From: Arthrobacter castelli DSM 16402
Lineage (GTDB): Bacteria > Actinomycetota > Actinomycetes > Actinomycetales > Micrococcaceae
Direction of reading: 5' to 3'
DNA length: 64,000 bases
Assembly: GCF_000430705.1 (NCBI RefSeq)
Contig: NZ_AUMN01000020.1
Coordinates: 38,539 to 102,538 of the forward strand
Numbering within the stretch: the stretch's first letter is position 1; every line of letters starts with the position of its first letter. The notes under the pieces were generated by a model. That model saw nothing but the letters and a program-made list of their open reading frames with translations, searched no databases and was not told where the DNA came from. Below, piece after piece: positions 44,032-53,140 of the stretch. Made by a program: the position numbers and the translations under genes.

Positions 44032-45247
44032 TCAGTCGACCTGGTGGAAGCGGTCGCGGGTGGCGAACAACGCCCCGGCGGCCAGCAGGGCTGCACCGAG
44101 CAGCACCAGGCCGAGCGGGACCGCACTTGCCGCACCGCCCAGCCCGGTCAGCGGGCTGACGACTGCTCCCATGGTGAACTGAGCACCACCCAGCCAGGCA
44201 GAGCCGCTGCCGGAGACATGCCGTACTTCGGCCAGGGCGAGGCTGGTCGTGTTGCCCATGGTGAATCCGACACTGGTGGTCAGCAGGAACACCAGCACCG
44301 CCAGCGTCCACCCCGGGGCGCTGAACAAAGCGCACAGGAAAAAGGCTGCCGCGACACCCACCAGGGTGCAAACCGCCACGGTGACGGTCCTTCTCACCGG
44401 CACACGTCCTGCCAGCCGGGCCGATATCAGGCCGCCGCTCATCAGGCCCAAGGCGTTGGCGCCGAAGAGCACTGCGAAAACGGTGGGGGGACAGCCCGAT
44501 GATTTCCTGGTAGAGGAACGGCGAGGCGGAGATATAGCCCATCATCACGCCGAAAGCCGATGCGAAGAGGACCGCATAGCCAACGAACCGCCGGTGGCGG
44601 ATGGCAACGGCGAGCCCGCCGAAGAGCGGACCCGTGCGCCGCCGCGCGACAGGCAATGACTCGCGCACCTGCCACAACGCGCCGATCAGCATCAGAATCG
44701 ACATAGCGGTGATCGCCCACAGCACCGCACGCCAGCCGGCGTTGACGAAGATCAGGCTGCCCAGGCTCGGTGCCACGGCAGGTGCGACGGCGACGAGCGT
44801 CGCCAAAATGCTGAATAAGCGAGCCGCTTGCGCCCCGGAGCTCCGGTCGGAAATCACCGCACGGCTGAGCACCACCCCGGCAGAGGCGCTGACCCCCTGC
44901 AGGAACCGGAACGCAATCAACCAGGCGATGGTCGGGGACAGCGCCACCGCCACCGAGGACAGCACGAAAACGCTGGAGCCGATCAGCAACGGGCGAATCC
45001 GCCCGTACCGGTCGGACAGCGGCCCGAACAGCAGCTGGCCGGCGCTCATGCCCAGCAGGAAAGCGGTAAGCGTCAGCTGGATGGCCGAGGCGCCGACGTC
45101 GAAGTCCTGCGCCATGCGCGGGAAGGCCGGCAGGTAGAGATCGGTGGCAATCGGGCCGGCCATCGACAGCATCGCCAGGGCAGTCAGCAGCAGCGCGGGA
45201 AAGCGTGTTGAAGCGGTGGCTCCGGTTGTCAGGCGGCTCGAGGGCAT
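44032..45247 (-). pseudogene. Bcr/CflA-type MFS exporter interrupted by a C6 frameshift
   Basis: The first 255 residues (ATDLYLPAFPRMAQDFDVGA, LLFGPLSDRYGRIRPL, FLQGVSASAGVVLSRAVISD) are a good Bcr/CflA drug exporter up to YQEIIGLSP. The correct continuation PTVFAVLFGANALGLMSGGL is one frame over and runs intact to a stop at 44032. The break falls in a run of six C on the coding strand (44485-44490), where five would keep the frame. Either a recent slippage mutation, phase variation, or a base-calling error. Without it this is a normal ~405-residue protein. Confidence 0.85.
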
Positions 45248-45263
45248 GCGCTGATGCTAACTC

Positions 45264-45479
45264 TTAGCCGGGCAGCAGTCCGACCACATCAGCGAGTTGG
45301 TACACCGCCAGCCCGGTGACGACCACCAACACGACCGTTCCGCAGATGTTAGTGAATGTTCCGTTGCTGTACTTGCCCAGGAACCCCTTGCGGTTCATGA
45401 CGATCATCAGGAATGCGGCGATGATGGGCAGCAGAATGCCGTTGGCTGCTTGGGCGATGACGATGACCGCGACGGCATT
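45264..45479 (-). pseudogene. C-terminal fragment of an NRAMP (MntH-like) transporter
   Basis: About 71 residues: VIVIAQAANGILLPIIAAFL, then MIVMNRKGFLG, and a last helix ending VVLVVVTGLAVYQL. This is the end of an NRAMP metal transporter (last two or three helices); the other ~350 residues are missing. Upstream of residue N54 the open frame is unrelated and overlaps the promoter region of the DUF1989 gene on the other strand. It differs from the full-length NRAMP-like gene at 15954. Confidence 0.75.
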
Positions 45480-45636
45480 TGTTGAACGGAGCGGATATAG
45501 TCGCAGGCACACTCTCAACGCCAGGTGCTCGACTTTGTCCGTCGCAGTGCCGGCGAGGCAGGCGCCAGACGGCGGCGGGCCGGGCTCCGAAGCCAACTGC
45601 CGCGACTTAAACCACCGATCGAAAGGACATGACGCC

Positions 45637-46482
45637 ATGAAGCCGACAGCAGCTGCATACCAGGCGAGCCCGGGCGGCGCCCTGGACCTCGACCGGGACT
45701 TCTACCGGACGATCGGCGAATCAACCGACCGGCGGGAGGCCGTCGACTCGTTCGTGATTCCCCTCCGCTCGGGACGGGCCTGGGAGGTGCCGGCCGGACA
45801 CCTGTGCCGCATCGTGACGATCGAAGGCGCTCAGGTCGGCGACCTGAACCTCTGGAACCGGCACGATCCCCGTGAGCGGATGTGGGCCGCCCGGACCCGG
45901 CAGCTGCAGGCCGCGCACGTGAGCACTTTCGACCGGCTGTGGTCCACGCTGCCGTTCATGCGCCCGCTGGCCACGATCACCGGCGACAGCCTTGCCGACT
46001 ACGGGTTCGACGACGAGGGCGGCCGGGTCCACGACCTGCTGGGAACCCGGTGCGACCCGTACGTGAACCGGATGCTCAGCGGCGAGGACTTCGACTACCA
46101 CTGCCACTCCAACCTCACCCGCGCGGTGCTGCCCTACGGGCTGACGGAATTCGACGTGCACGACGTGCTCAACGTCTTCCAATGCACCGGTCTCAACGAC
46201 GAAGACCGGTACTTCATGAAGACCTGCCCGGCGAAGCAGGGCGACTACTTCGAGTTCTTCGCCGAAACCGATCTGCTGTGTGCACTGTCCACCTGCCCGG
46301 GCGGCGACCTCTCCGTTCCGATGTGGGGGCCGGACGCCCGCGATCCCATCGACGTCTGTCACCCACTGGGCATCGAGGTGTATCGGCCGGATGAGGAATT
46401 GTTGGCCGGCTGGCAACCCTCGGGGCGTGCAGAATACGCCAACGTGCACGGTCTGCGCGCGCCGCAGTGGGGCGAAGGGTAG
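45637..46482 (+). CDS. DUF1989 (urea-carboxylase-associated) protein
   Basis: 281 residues, DUF1989 family. Typical segments are GRAWEVPAGHLCRIVTIEGAQVGDLNLW, GDSLADYGFDDEGGRVHDLLGTRCDPY with a CHSNL motif, and a strand-rich C-terminal half (DVLNVFQCTGLNDED, then AKQGDYFEFFAETDLLCALSTCPGGD). Conserved Cys and His suggest a metal site. Family members accompany urea carboxylase and related N-metabolism genes. No urea genes are adjacent, though a urea-carboxylase-like set lies at 25-29 kb. AAAGGA precedes the ATG. Confidence 0.82.
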   Translation: MKPTAAAYQASPGGALDLDRDFYRTIGESTDRREAVDSFVIPLRSGRAWEVPAGHLCRIVTIEGAQVGDLNLWNRHDPRERMWAARTRQLQAAHVSTFDRLWSTLPFMRPLATITGDSLADYGFDDEGGRVHDLLGTRCDPYVNRMLSGEDFDYHCHSNLTRAVLPYGLTEFDVHDVLNVFQCTGLNDEDRYFMKTCPAKQGDYFEFFAETDLLCALSTCPGGDLSVPMWGPDARDPIDVCHPLGIEVYRPDEELLAGWQPSGRAEYANVHGLRAPQWGEG

Positions 46483-46536
46483 CTCTGATAGTGCCATACC
46501 GGCTGGCTTCCGTGGCGCTTTCCAATATCAGCGTTA

Positions 46537-46905
46537 CTACTGCATTGGTAGGTCGCGCACCGCCAACCGAGCGGGGCTCAATGAGACGATGGCGCCCGCC
46601 CGCAGGTCCTTTTCCACAAGAGGCAGGTTCGCTGCCAGTAAGTCGCCCTGTTTGTGGCACGGTAGTTCGGCGATGTGGCGCAACAAAACGACCGATGGCC
46701 GGTCGGTTCGCTGTAGAGCCAGCATCATCGGGAAGTCGCTGTCCGCTGTGACCACGACACAGCCCACATCAGCGGCATACTTGAAGATGGCGTCGTCTTT
46801 GGCGCGTAGCAGTCCGACATCAAGGACGTGGATCGCCTCATAGCCTGCGATTGTGAGGGGTTCGACGAGCTTGGGCGACAGGTTGGCGTCGAGCAGGAGC
46901 CTCAT
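46537..46905 (-). CDS. DUF5615 PIN-like toxin
   Basis: 122 residues. It opens MRLLLDANLSPKLVEPL, with the PIN-like acidic Asp in strand 1, and has the core VLDVGLLRAKDDAIFKYA, VVVTADSDFPMMLAL and SVVLLRH. The acidic residues D7, D37 and D55/D57 would bind metal for RNA cleavage. The family pairs with DUF433 antitoxins, exactly as here, where the two overlap by four bases. It is complete and unbroken. Confidence 0.88.
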   Translation of the reverse strand: MRLLLDANLSPKLVEPLTIAGYEAIHVLDVGLLRAKDDAIFKYAADVGCVVVTADSDFPMMLALQRTDRPSVVLLRHIAELPCHKQGDLLAANLPLVEKDLRAGAIVSLSPARLAVRDLPMQ

Positions 46906-47132
46906 GCCGGTCGGGCGATCGGCACTTCACGCTCGTTGACGATCATCGCAGCGTATTCCAGCGCGGCCGTCACATCAGCACTTTCCAAATACGGGTAGTC
47001 CGTCAGCAGTTGCTCGAGAGTTGCGCCGCCGGCCAATTGACCCAAGACCATGCTCACCGTGACCCGCAGGTCACGGATGCAGGGCACTCCGCCCATGCGC
47101 GTGGGGTCAATTGTGATTCGTTCGAAGCCCAT
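46902..47132 (-). CDS. DUF433 antitoxin
   Basis: 76 residues. The family signature is ERITIDPTRMGGVPCIRDLRVTV followed by VLGQLAGGATLEQLLTDYPYLE, a winged-helix DNA-binding fold, and ADVTAALEYAA. It is the partner of the DUF5615 toxin and probably represses the operon. It appears to be leaderless: TAGAAT stands six bases upstream of the ATG. Confidence 0.88.
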   Translation of the reverse strand: MGFERITIDPTRMGGVPCIRDLRVTVSMVLGQLAGGATLEQLLTDYPYLESADVTAALEYAAMIVNEREVPIARPA

Positions 47133-47138
47133 ATTTGG

Positions 47139-47144
47139 ATTCTA
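47139..47144 (-). promoter_or_regulatory. -10 box (TAGAAT) of the leaderless DUF433/DUF5615 operon
   Basis: A consensus TAnnnT hexamer ends six bases before the DUF433 ATG on the minus strand, with no ribosome site. Confidence 0.5.
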
Positions 47145-47413
47145 TGGTCTTCTGGCCCCGGGTGACCAGATGAAGTCAGGTCGAGTTTTCGTTATCACCC
47201 TGGTTTCGGCCCCCGCGACAAGTGCTCAATGGGGATCACAACTCGGTCATGGCAGGTGCAAGGCTGTTGCTCATGCGCGGCACGCAGTCCACTTCGACAG
47301 TGATGTGCATTTGCCCAAGTTGGACCGCCGAAACGGCGACGTTGCGTCATTGTTCTGTAACTCACGTCACTGCCAGGCTGTTGGAGGCAAGCAACCTGTA
47401 GGAGGGGAGTGAC

Positions 47414-48814
47414 GTGAGCGATATATTGGTCCTGGTCCACACAGGCGTCGCCATAGCGGTAATAATTCTGCTCATCATGGTGGCTCGCATTGGCCCGGTG
47501 ATCTCGCTGCTGGCCGGATCGATCTACCTGGGACTGGCCGCAGGGCTGGGATTCCAGGGAACCACCGAAGCCCTCGCCACGGGGTTCGGCGACATCATGG
47601 CCTCCGTCGGCTTGATCATCGCGATGGGTGTCTTATTGGGGTCGCTGCTCGCCGAAATGGGAACACTGCAGAGTATCGTCGACAAGCTCCTCAGGCTGTT
47701 TGCTCCCCGGAAGCTGCCTCTGGCGTCCAGCGTCACCCTGACCACATTCTTTCCCGTCATCTACGGGGACGTGCTGCTGGTCCTGATGGCCCCGCTGGTC
47801 CGGTCGCTGGCGCCCCGGATGGGCAAGGGCGGGATGGCTAAAATGAGCACGGCGCTGGCCATTGGCATCAACGTCGGGCTGGTGTTTGTCGTCCCCGGCG
47901 CTGCGGCGATAGCGATCGCAGGCCTGCTGGACGTCCCGCTCGGCCTGATGCTCGTCGCCGGGATCCTGGTCGCGATCCCGACAGCGGTGCTGACCATCTT
48001 GATCTACGGCTGGCTGGTCAACCGCGGACTGTGGAATCCGGCGAAAGACGAGATGGCCGTGGAAGGAACCAAGGCAGCAGTCGGAGCCGGGCAGGATGAA
48101 GGCACGACGTCGGCTGCCGGTCATGGCGGCAGTGGAGCCGGGACGGACGCCGAACCGGCCGGAAATCACCACCCGCCGCTGCGGATCTCGCTGCTGCCGG
48201 TGCTTATCGCACTGGTGCTGGTTTCCGCCGGCGTGGTCGCCAAGATCGCAGGCGTGGAAGGCGGATTCATCTCGTTCATCGGAGATCCGGTCATTGCCAT
48301 CTTCATTGCCTTGGTATCGGCGTACCTGCTCGCCTGGGGCTACCTGACAAAGGAACGGGCAGACTCCGCGATCAGCAACGGTTTCCGGGAAAGCGGCATC
48401 GTGCTGATTATCACCGGCGTCGGCGGTTCGCTGGCGGCGGTCATCGGAAAGACGGGGCTGGAGAATATCCTCGGTGACTACTTCTCGGCGGGCATCCTCG
48501 CCCCGCTGTTCCTGGCCTGGCTGATCGCGGTGATCCTGGAGATCGCTTTGGGCTCGGCCACGGTGGCGATCATTACCGCAGGCGGGATCCTGGCTCCGGT
48601 CCTCGGGTCGCTCGATGTCCCGACGGTGCTTGTCGCCCTTGCCGCATCGTCCGGTGCGTTGTTCGGGATCCACCTGAACAGCAACTTCTTCTGGATCTTC
48701 CAGCCGCTGCTCGGGCTGTCGACGCAAGGCACACTGAAGACCCTCACACTGCCGATATCCATTGCGTCGGTCATCTCGCTCGGGTTGATCATGGCAGCGA
48801 GCCTCGTGCTGTGA
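47414..48814 (+). CDS. GntP-family gluconate/organic-acid permease
   Basis: 466 residues, about 12-14 membrane helices. GntP features are the N-terminal LLIMVARIGPVISLLAGSIY, FGDIMASVGLIIAMGVLLGSLLAEMG, the C-terminal LEIALGSATVAIITAGGILAPVL and ASSGALFGIHLNSNFFW. A hydrophilic Gly/Thr/Glu loop (about 215-255) splits the two halves. It carries gluconate, ketogluconate or glycerate-like acids; no kinase is next to it. A GTG start follows GGAGGGGAG. The 280 bp before it hold no gene. Confidence 0.9.
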   Translation: MSDILVLVHTGVAIAVIILLIMVARIGPVISLLAGSIYLGLAAGLGFQGTTEALATGFGDIMASVGLIIAMGVLLGSLLAEMGTLQSIVDKLLRLFAPRKLPLASSVTLTTFFPVIYGDVLLVLMAPLVRSLAPRMGKGGMAKMSTALAIGINVGLVFVVPGAAAIAIAGLLDVPLGLMLVAGILVAIPTAVLTILIYGWLVNRGLWNPAKDEMAVEGTKAAVGAGQDEGTTSAAGHGGSGAGTDAEPAGNHHPPLRISLLPVLIALVLVSAGVVAKIAGVEGGFISFIGDPVIAIFIALVSAYLLAWGYLTKERADSAISNGFRESGIVLIITGVGGSLAAVIGKTGLENILGDYFSAGILAPLFLAWLIAVILEIALGSATVAIITAGGILAPVLGSLDVPTVLVALAASSGALFGIHLNSNFFWIFQPLLGLSTQGTLKTLTLPISIASVISLGLIMAASLVL

Positions 48815-48867
48815 GCTGCTGAAAGACCCATGTCAGCGACGGGACCTGCGGATTAACCAGCCGCTGG

Positions 48868-49281
48868 TCACCGTTGAGGCCGGTTCGCTGCGCTGAGCAA
48901 AACCTCAAGGCAGTGTGCCCAGTCGAGGCGTTCCTGTTCAAGGCGCAGGTTGCCGCGGGCAGCGAGTTCGCCCACGACGGCGTTCTCCTCGGGCAATAAA
49001 TGCGTCAATGCCGCGGTGGCTGGACGCGGTTCGATTACTGCCAGGTCCTGGTACGCCTCCAAGGTAGTGATATCCATCAGCACAGTGGACACGTCAGGTA
49101 GATGCGAGCGGAGCCGGTTGAGGATGGAGAAGCCGTGGCTTGTCCAGATCCCCCAGTAGACGACCTGCCCGGTGCCAGCCCACGGCAGGCGATGGCCGCT
49201 AAGCTGAACCATGTGTTTATCGGACCTCATTAGCCAAGTCGATAACGTATGGAACGCCTTCTGGTGTGGCGGCATCTCCAA
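48868..49281 (-). pseudogene. C-terminal remnant of Wadjet JetD (DUF2220) with a destroyed Toprim motif
   Basis: The 137-residue frame matches only the last ~100 residues of JetD-type proteins: GQVVYWG..., HGFSILNRLRSHLP, LMDITTLEAYQDLAV, EPRPATAALTHLLPEE and NLRLEQERLDW. In intact members the Toprim loop reads YWGD-x-D-x-HGF. Here it is YWGIWTSHGF because one G is missing before the Asp codon and one base is added before the His codon, restoring the frame but losing both metal-binding Asp. The N-terminal ~270 residues and the jetABC genes are absent. The first ~25 codons are not recognisable. Confidence 0.72.
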
Positions 49282-49528
49282 TCCGTTGGAAGTGAGCGGA
49301 ATCAGCTATCGATGTAGTTGAGAAGGCAATTACCGCTGAGATCCCGATTCGTTCCCCGAGCCCGCCCACGATTCAGACGGGCCGACGCTGGCAGTCCAAG
49401 CAGCAAATGGAACACGATTCGGTTATGTACACGTCAACCCCTACCAATATGGATACCACCAGCGGATTATTATGTGTGTGGTGGCATGCGTGATTAGAGG
49501 GATTGCGGCTTTCGGAAGGGGAGTTCTG

Positions 49529-50461
49529 ATGACCGAAGCTGAAGCCAGCGACGGGATACCGCCGTGGCAAGCGTTTATGATCCCTGTGCTTCAAGTTTTG
49601 TCGGACGGGCGAACTTGGGCGAGACGTGACTTGATCGATGCCGCACTGGATGTCGCCAAAATTACTCCTGAGCAGCGGAAAGTCCTGCTGGGCGCGGGCG
49701 ACTCCAAGGCTGTCAATCGTGTGGGTTGGGCAATGTCCGATCTGTTCAAGGCAACAGCCGTCGAAAAGCCGGCCAGGGCGACCTACGTGATGACCGACGT
49801 CGGGCGTGGGCTGCTGAAGAACAAGCCAGGTGGCATAAGCCAGTCCGACCTCTTTGAGATCTCGGCATATGCCGACTACGAGCGGGCCAAGCGGACGAAG
49901 GCCTCGTCCTCGGCGAAACCCCCAAGGGCTGCTGATGCGGGCGAATTGTCACCGCTCGAGCAAATCGAGACCGGGGTTGACCGAATCGAGGCCGAAGTGG
50001 CCGAGTCTCTCCTGTCCAGGCTTCGAAATAGCAGTCCGGACTTCTTCGAAGAGGCCGTGGTCAAGGTGCTGTTGGCCATGGGGTACGGCGGTGCAGAGCA
50101 ACGCGGACGACGGATAGGTGGCACCGGCGACGGAGGGGTCGACGGGGTCATCGACCAGGATGCACTCGGGCTGGACCGCATCTATGTGCAAGCCAAGCGC
50201 TATGCAGCCGGCAGCAACGTTGGCGTTGAGACGATCAATGCATTCGTCGGTGCCCTCCATGGATTCGGGGCGGCCAAAGGCGTATTCATCACTAGCAGCG
50301 CCTTCACTGCTTCCGCTGAAAGCTATGCGCAAAGCATCCCCACACGGGTGATCCTCATCGATGGAGTGCGGCTGGTGTCGCTGATGATTAAGTATCGGGT
50401 GGGCGTTCAAGCGCGGCAGAGTTATGACGTTGTCGAGATCGATGAGGATTTCTTCGAGTAA
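49529..50461 (+). CDS. Mrr-type restriction endonuclease
   Basis: 310 residues: an Mrr_N winged-helix domain (about 8-100, PPWQAFMIPVLQVLSDGRTW to YVMTDVGRGLL), then an Mrr catalytic domain (about 160-280) with FFEEAVVKVLLAMGYGG, GDGGVDGVIDQDALGLDRIY and VQAKRY. This gives the PD-(D/E)xK residues as D in GGVDGV, then Q-A-K. It cuts DNA bearing foreign methylation. GGGGAG precedes ATG 49529; an upstream in-frame GTG/ATG region has no ribosome site. It stands beside the JetD remnant, suggesting a worn defence island. Confidence 0.87.
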   Translation: MTEAEASDGIPPWQAFMIPVLQVLSDGRTWARRDLIDAALDVAKITPEQRKVLLGAGDSKAVNRVGWAMSDLFKATAVEKPARATYVMTDVGRGLLKNKPGGISQSDLFEISAYADYERAKRTKASSSAKPPRAADAGELSPLEQIETGVDRIEAEVAESLLSRLRNSSPDFFEEAVVKVLLAMGYGGAEQRGRRIGGTGDGGVDGVIDQDALGLDRIYVQAKRYAAGSNVGVETINAFVGALHGFGAAKGVFITSSAFTASAESYAQSIPTRVILIDGVRLVSLMIKYRVGVQARQSYDVVEIDEDFFE

Positions 50462-50547
50462 GGAGTTCGCACCGGCTGGCAAGACTCCACAGCAGTCAAT
50501 GCGCGACATGCACGTTCGCGTCCGTGCTTCGAACCGACCCGCCGGCC

Positions 50548-50988
50548 TCAGGCGTGACCGTACGCCTCGCTGTCCGGGGCGACGAAGGCCCACATCACGT
50601 CGAACCGGTCGAAGACCTGGCCGTACCAATCACCCCACGGCGCCACCTCGAATGGCATGTTCACCGAGCCGCCGCCATCCAGTAGCAGTTGGATCAGTGT
50701 CCGGGCCTCGGCCGGATCGTCCACGGAGTACAGCAACGAATAGGCCGTTCCCCGCAGGGGCAGGCCGCCCTCCCCGGGCATCCCGTCGCCGCCGGCGATA
50801 TCCCCTCCGGGCGTGTGAAGCACCGCGTGGGCGACCAGGTCCGGATCCGGTTCGAACGGCATCCCTTCCAGATCCGCATCGCCGTACTTCATCAGCTCCA
50901 ACTGCCCGCCGAACACCTCCTGCCAATGGGCGAAGGCTTCATCGGCATTGCCGGGCAGGGAAATGTAGGTGGCAAGTGTGGTGCTCAT
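50548..50988 (-). CDS. VOC-superfamily protein, PhnB-like
   Basis: 146 residues. It has the PhnB/3-demethylubiquinone-type pattern LATYISLPGNADEAFAHWQEVF at the start, then GGDGMPGEGG (the loop before the second module), SVDDPAEARTLIQLLLDGGG and WGDWYGQVFDRFDVMWAF at the end. The last two strands, with conserved DRF-x-V-x-W, mark this subgroup, whose reaction is mostly unknown. AGGAGC is upstream of ATG 50988. It follows the EF-G-like gene by 43 bp on the same strand. Confidence 0.88.
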   Translation of the reverse strand: MSTTLATYISLPGNADEAFAHWQEVFGGQLELMKYGDADLEGMPFEPDPDLVAHAVLHTPGGDIAGGDGMPGEGGLPLRGTAYSLLYSVDDPAEARTLIQLLLDGGGSVNMPFEVAPWGDWYGQVFDRFDVMWAFVAPDSEAYGHA

Positions 50989-51031
50989 CGTCGCGCTCCT
51001 TTGTATGCGGTGGTTTCCAGGCAATCCCGGA

Positions 51032-53140
51032 CTACGGCACCGGTTCGTGCCGCAGGTAATTTCGGGCGAACCGGCCGGTGCCCGCGGTCAGGGCACGCAG
51101 TTCGACGGCGTACCGCAATAGTTCCTGGTCCGGCACCTCTGCTGTGACGTCAGTGCGTTCCCCGTCGGCCGACGTCGTGCCGGTGGGGTGACCGCGCCGG
51201 GTCGACAAATCGCTCATCACCGCGCCGACGTAGTCGTCCGGGACGCTGATGCTCACGGCCGAGACCGGTTCCAGCAGCTGGATTTTGGCCGCGGTGGCGG
51301 CCTGGCGCAGGGCCAGTGCACCGGCCGCCTGGAACGCCGCATCGGACGAGTCCACGCCGTGGGTCTTGCCGCCGACCAATGTGACCTTGATGTCGACTAC
51401 GGGGAAACCGTCCGAGACTCCCTGCTGCATCTGGTCACGGACACCCTTCTCGACCGAGGCGACGAAGGTCTTGGGGATGGCGCCTCCGACGACCCGGTCG
51501 ATGAATTCGAATCCGCCGCCGCGTGGCAGCGGCTCGACTTCGATGTCGCAGATTCCGTATTGTCCGTGTCCGCCGGACTGTTTGACGTGCTTGCCCTGGG
51601 CGGCGGCGTGCCCGGTGAACGTTTCCCGCAGCGGGGTGACGACGTCGACCGTGTGCAGGTTCACTCCCTGCTCGCGCAGCCGGTCGAGGACCACATCAGC
51701 GTGGGCCTCGCCCATGCACCACAGGACCAGTTGATGGGTTTCGGCATTGCGCTCCACCTGCAGCGTGGGATCGCCCGCCGTGACCTTGGCCAGTGACCGG
51801 ATGAGGGCGTCTTCGTCGCCATGCGAGGCGGCCTCGACGGCGACCGGCAGCAGCGGCTCGGGCATGTCCCAGGTCTCGATCAGCAGCGGATTCTCCTTGG
51901 CCGACACGGTGTCGCCCGTCTCGGCACTGAGCACCTTCGCCAGCGCGCAGATGTCACCGGCGACGCAGTACGGCGTCGCGCGGAGGGCGGAGCCCATGGG
52001 TGCATAGAGATGGGTGACCCGTTCGTCGCTGTCATGGTCGGGGTGGCCGCGGTCGGCCAGGCCGTGTCCGCCCACGTGTATTGCCACATCCTCGCGGAGC
52101 GTCCCGGAAAAGACGCGCACCACGCTGATCCGGCCGAGGAACGGGTCGCTGGTGGTGCGCACCACCTCACCGGCGAGCGGTCCCTGGGGATCGCACGCCA
52201 ACGCGCGGGTGCTGGCCCCGTCCAGGGTGGTCGCGCCCGGCGGCGTGCAGTCGGCCGGCGAAGGGAACGCCCGGCGCAGCATCTCCAGGAGTTCGGCCGT
52301 GCCGACGCCGGTCTCCGACGACGTGGCCAGCACCGGAAAGAACGATCCGCGGCGGACGGCGGTCTCCAGATCGGCGGCCAGGGTCTCGAAACCGATCTGC
52401 TCGCCACCGAGATACCGGTCCATCAGCGTCTCGTCCTCGCTCTCGGCGATGATGCCTTCGATGAGCGCATTCCGCGCCGGCTCCGCGTCGGCCACCTCGC
52501 TATCCTCGCTATCCGGCACGGTTCCGGACAACAGTCCCTGCAGCCCCGTCACCATCCCGCCGTCGCGCACGGGAAGGTAAAGCGGCAATACCGCCTCGCC
52601 GAATGACTGCCGGCACGCCGCCAGCACGCCGTCGTAGTCTGCCCGGGGATGATCCATCTGGCTGATCACCACGGCCCGGGGGAGCGACCCGCGCTCGCAT
52701 TCGGCCCACAGGGCGGTGGTTGCGGCGTCAACGCCGTCGACGGCCGAGACCACGAACAGCGCCGCGTCCGCCGCCCGCAGCCCGGCCCGCAGCTCCCCAG
52801 TGAAGTCGGCGTAGCCGGGGGTGTCCAGCAGGTTCACCTTCACGTCGTCGGACATCACCGGAACCACCGCGAGCGAGACGGAACGTTGCTGGCGGACTTC
52901 CGATGCCTCCGCGTCGCTGACGGTAGTGCCGTCGAGGACCGACCCCACACGCGTGATCGCTCCTGTGGCAGCCAGCAACGCCTCGACCAGCATCGTCTTG
53001 CCCGCGCCGGAATGGCCAACGAGGGCGATATTACGGATGGAGGCGGGCCGCTGCGCCGGTTCCGGTGCCTCGAGGCGGGGGTGATCGGCTGCGCCGCGGG
53101 CCGGCTTCTTCGCTCCGTCCGTTGTGCCTTTCGTGGACAT
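51032..53140 (-). CDS. elongation factor G-like protein (FusA2/EF-G2 type)
   Basis: 702 residues with all five EF-G domains. The P-loop is GHSGAGKTML (instead of the AHIDAGKTT of EF-G), G3 is DTPGYADF, and G4 reads ISQMDHPRADY where EF-G has NKxD, so guanine recognition is altered. Domain IV carries GHAAAQGKHVKQSGGHGQYG and domain V SVPDDYVGAVMSDLSTRRGH. Actinobacteria carry this second EF-G-like protein as well as EF-G; its GTPase and role are uncertain. GGAAGG precedes the ATG. Confidence 0.9.
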   Translation of the reverse strand: MSTKGTTDGAKKPARGAADHPRLEAPEPAQRPASIRNIALVGHSGAGKTMLVEALLAATGAITRVGSVLDGTTVSDAEASEVRQQRSVSLAVVPVMSDDVKVNLLDTPGYADFTGELRAGLRAADAALFVVSAVDGVDAATTALWAECERGSLPRAVVISQMDHPRADYDGVLAACRQSFGEAVLPLYLPVRDGGMVTGLQGLLSGTVPDSEDSEVADAEPARNALIEGIIAESEDETLMDRYLGGEQIGFETLAADLETAVRRGSFFPVLATSSETGVGTAELLEMLRRAFPSPADCTPPGATTLDGASTRALACDPQGPLAGEVVRTTSDPFLGRISVVRVFSGTLREDVAIHVGGHGLADRGHPDHDSDERVTHLYAPMGSALRATPYCVAGDICALAKVLSAETGDTVSAKENPLLIETWDMPEPLLPVAVEAASHGDEDALIRSLAKVTAGDPTLQVERNAETHQLVLWCMGEAHADVVLDRLREQGVNLHTVDVVTPLRETFTGHAAAQGKHVKQSGGHGQYGICDIEVEPLPRGGGFEFIDRVVGGAIPKTFVASVEKGVRDQMQQGVSDGFPVVDIKVTLVGGKTHGVDSSDAAFQAAGALALRQAATAAKIQLLEPVSAVSISVPDDYVGAVMSDLSTRRGHPTGTTSADGERTDVTAEVPDQELLRYAVELRALTAGTGRFARNYLRHEPVP

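Noticed and set aside
42923..45247. A 774-residue fusion of drug exporter and glutaminase
   Set aside because: The fusion exists only because of the C6 frameshift; the missing exporter half is intact in another frame and glutaminase has its own ribosome site.
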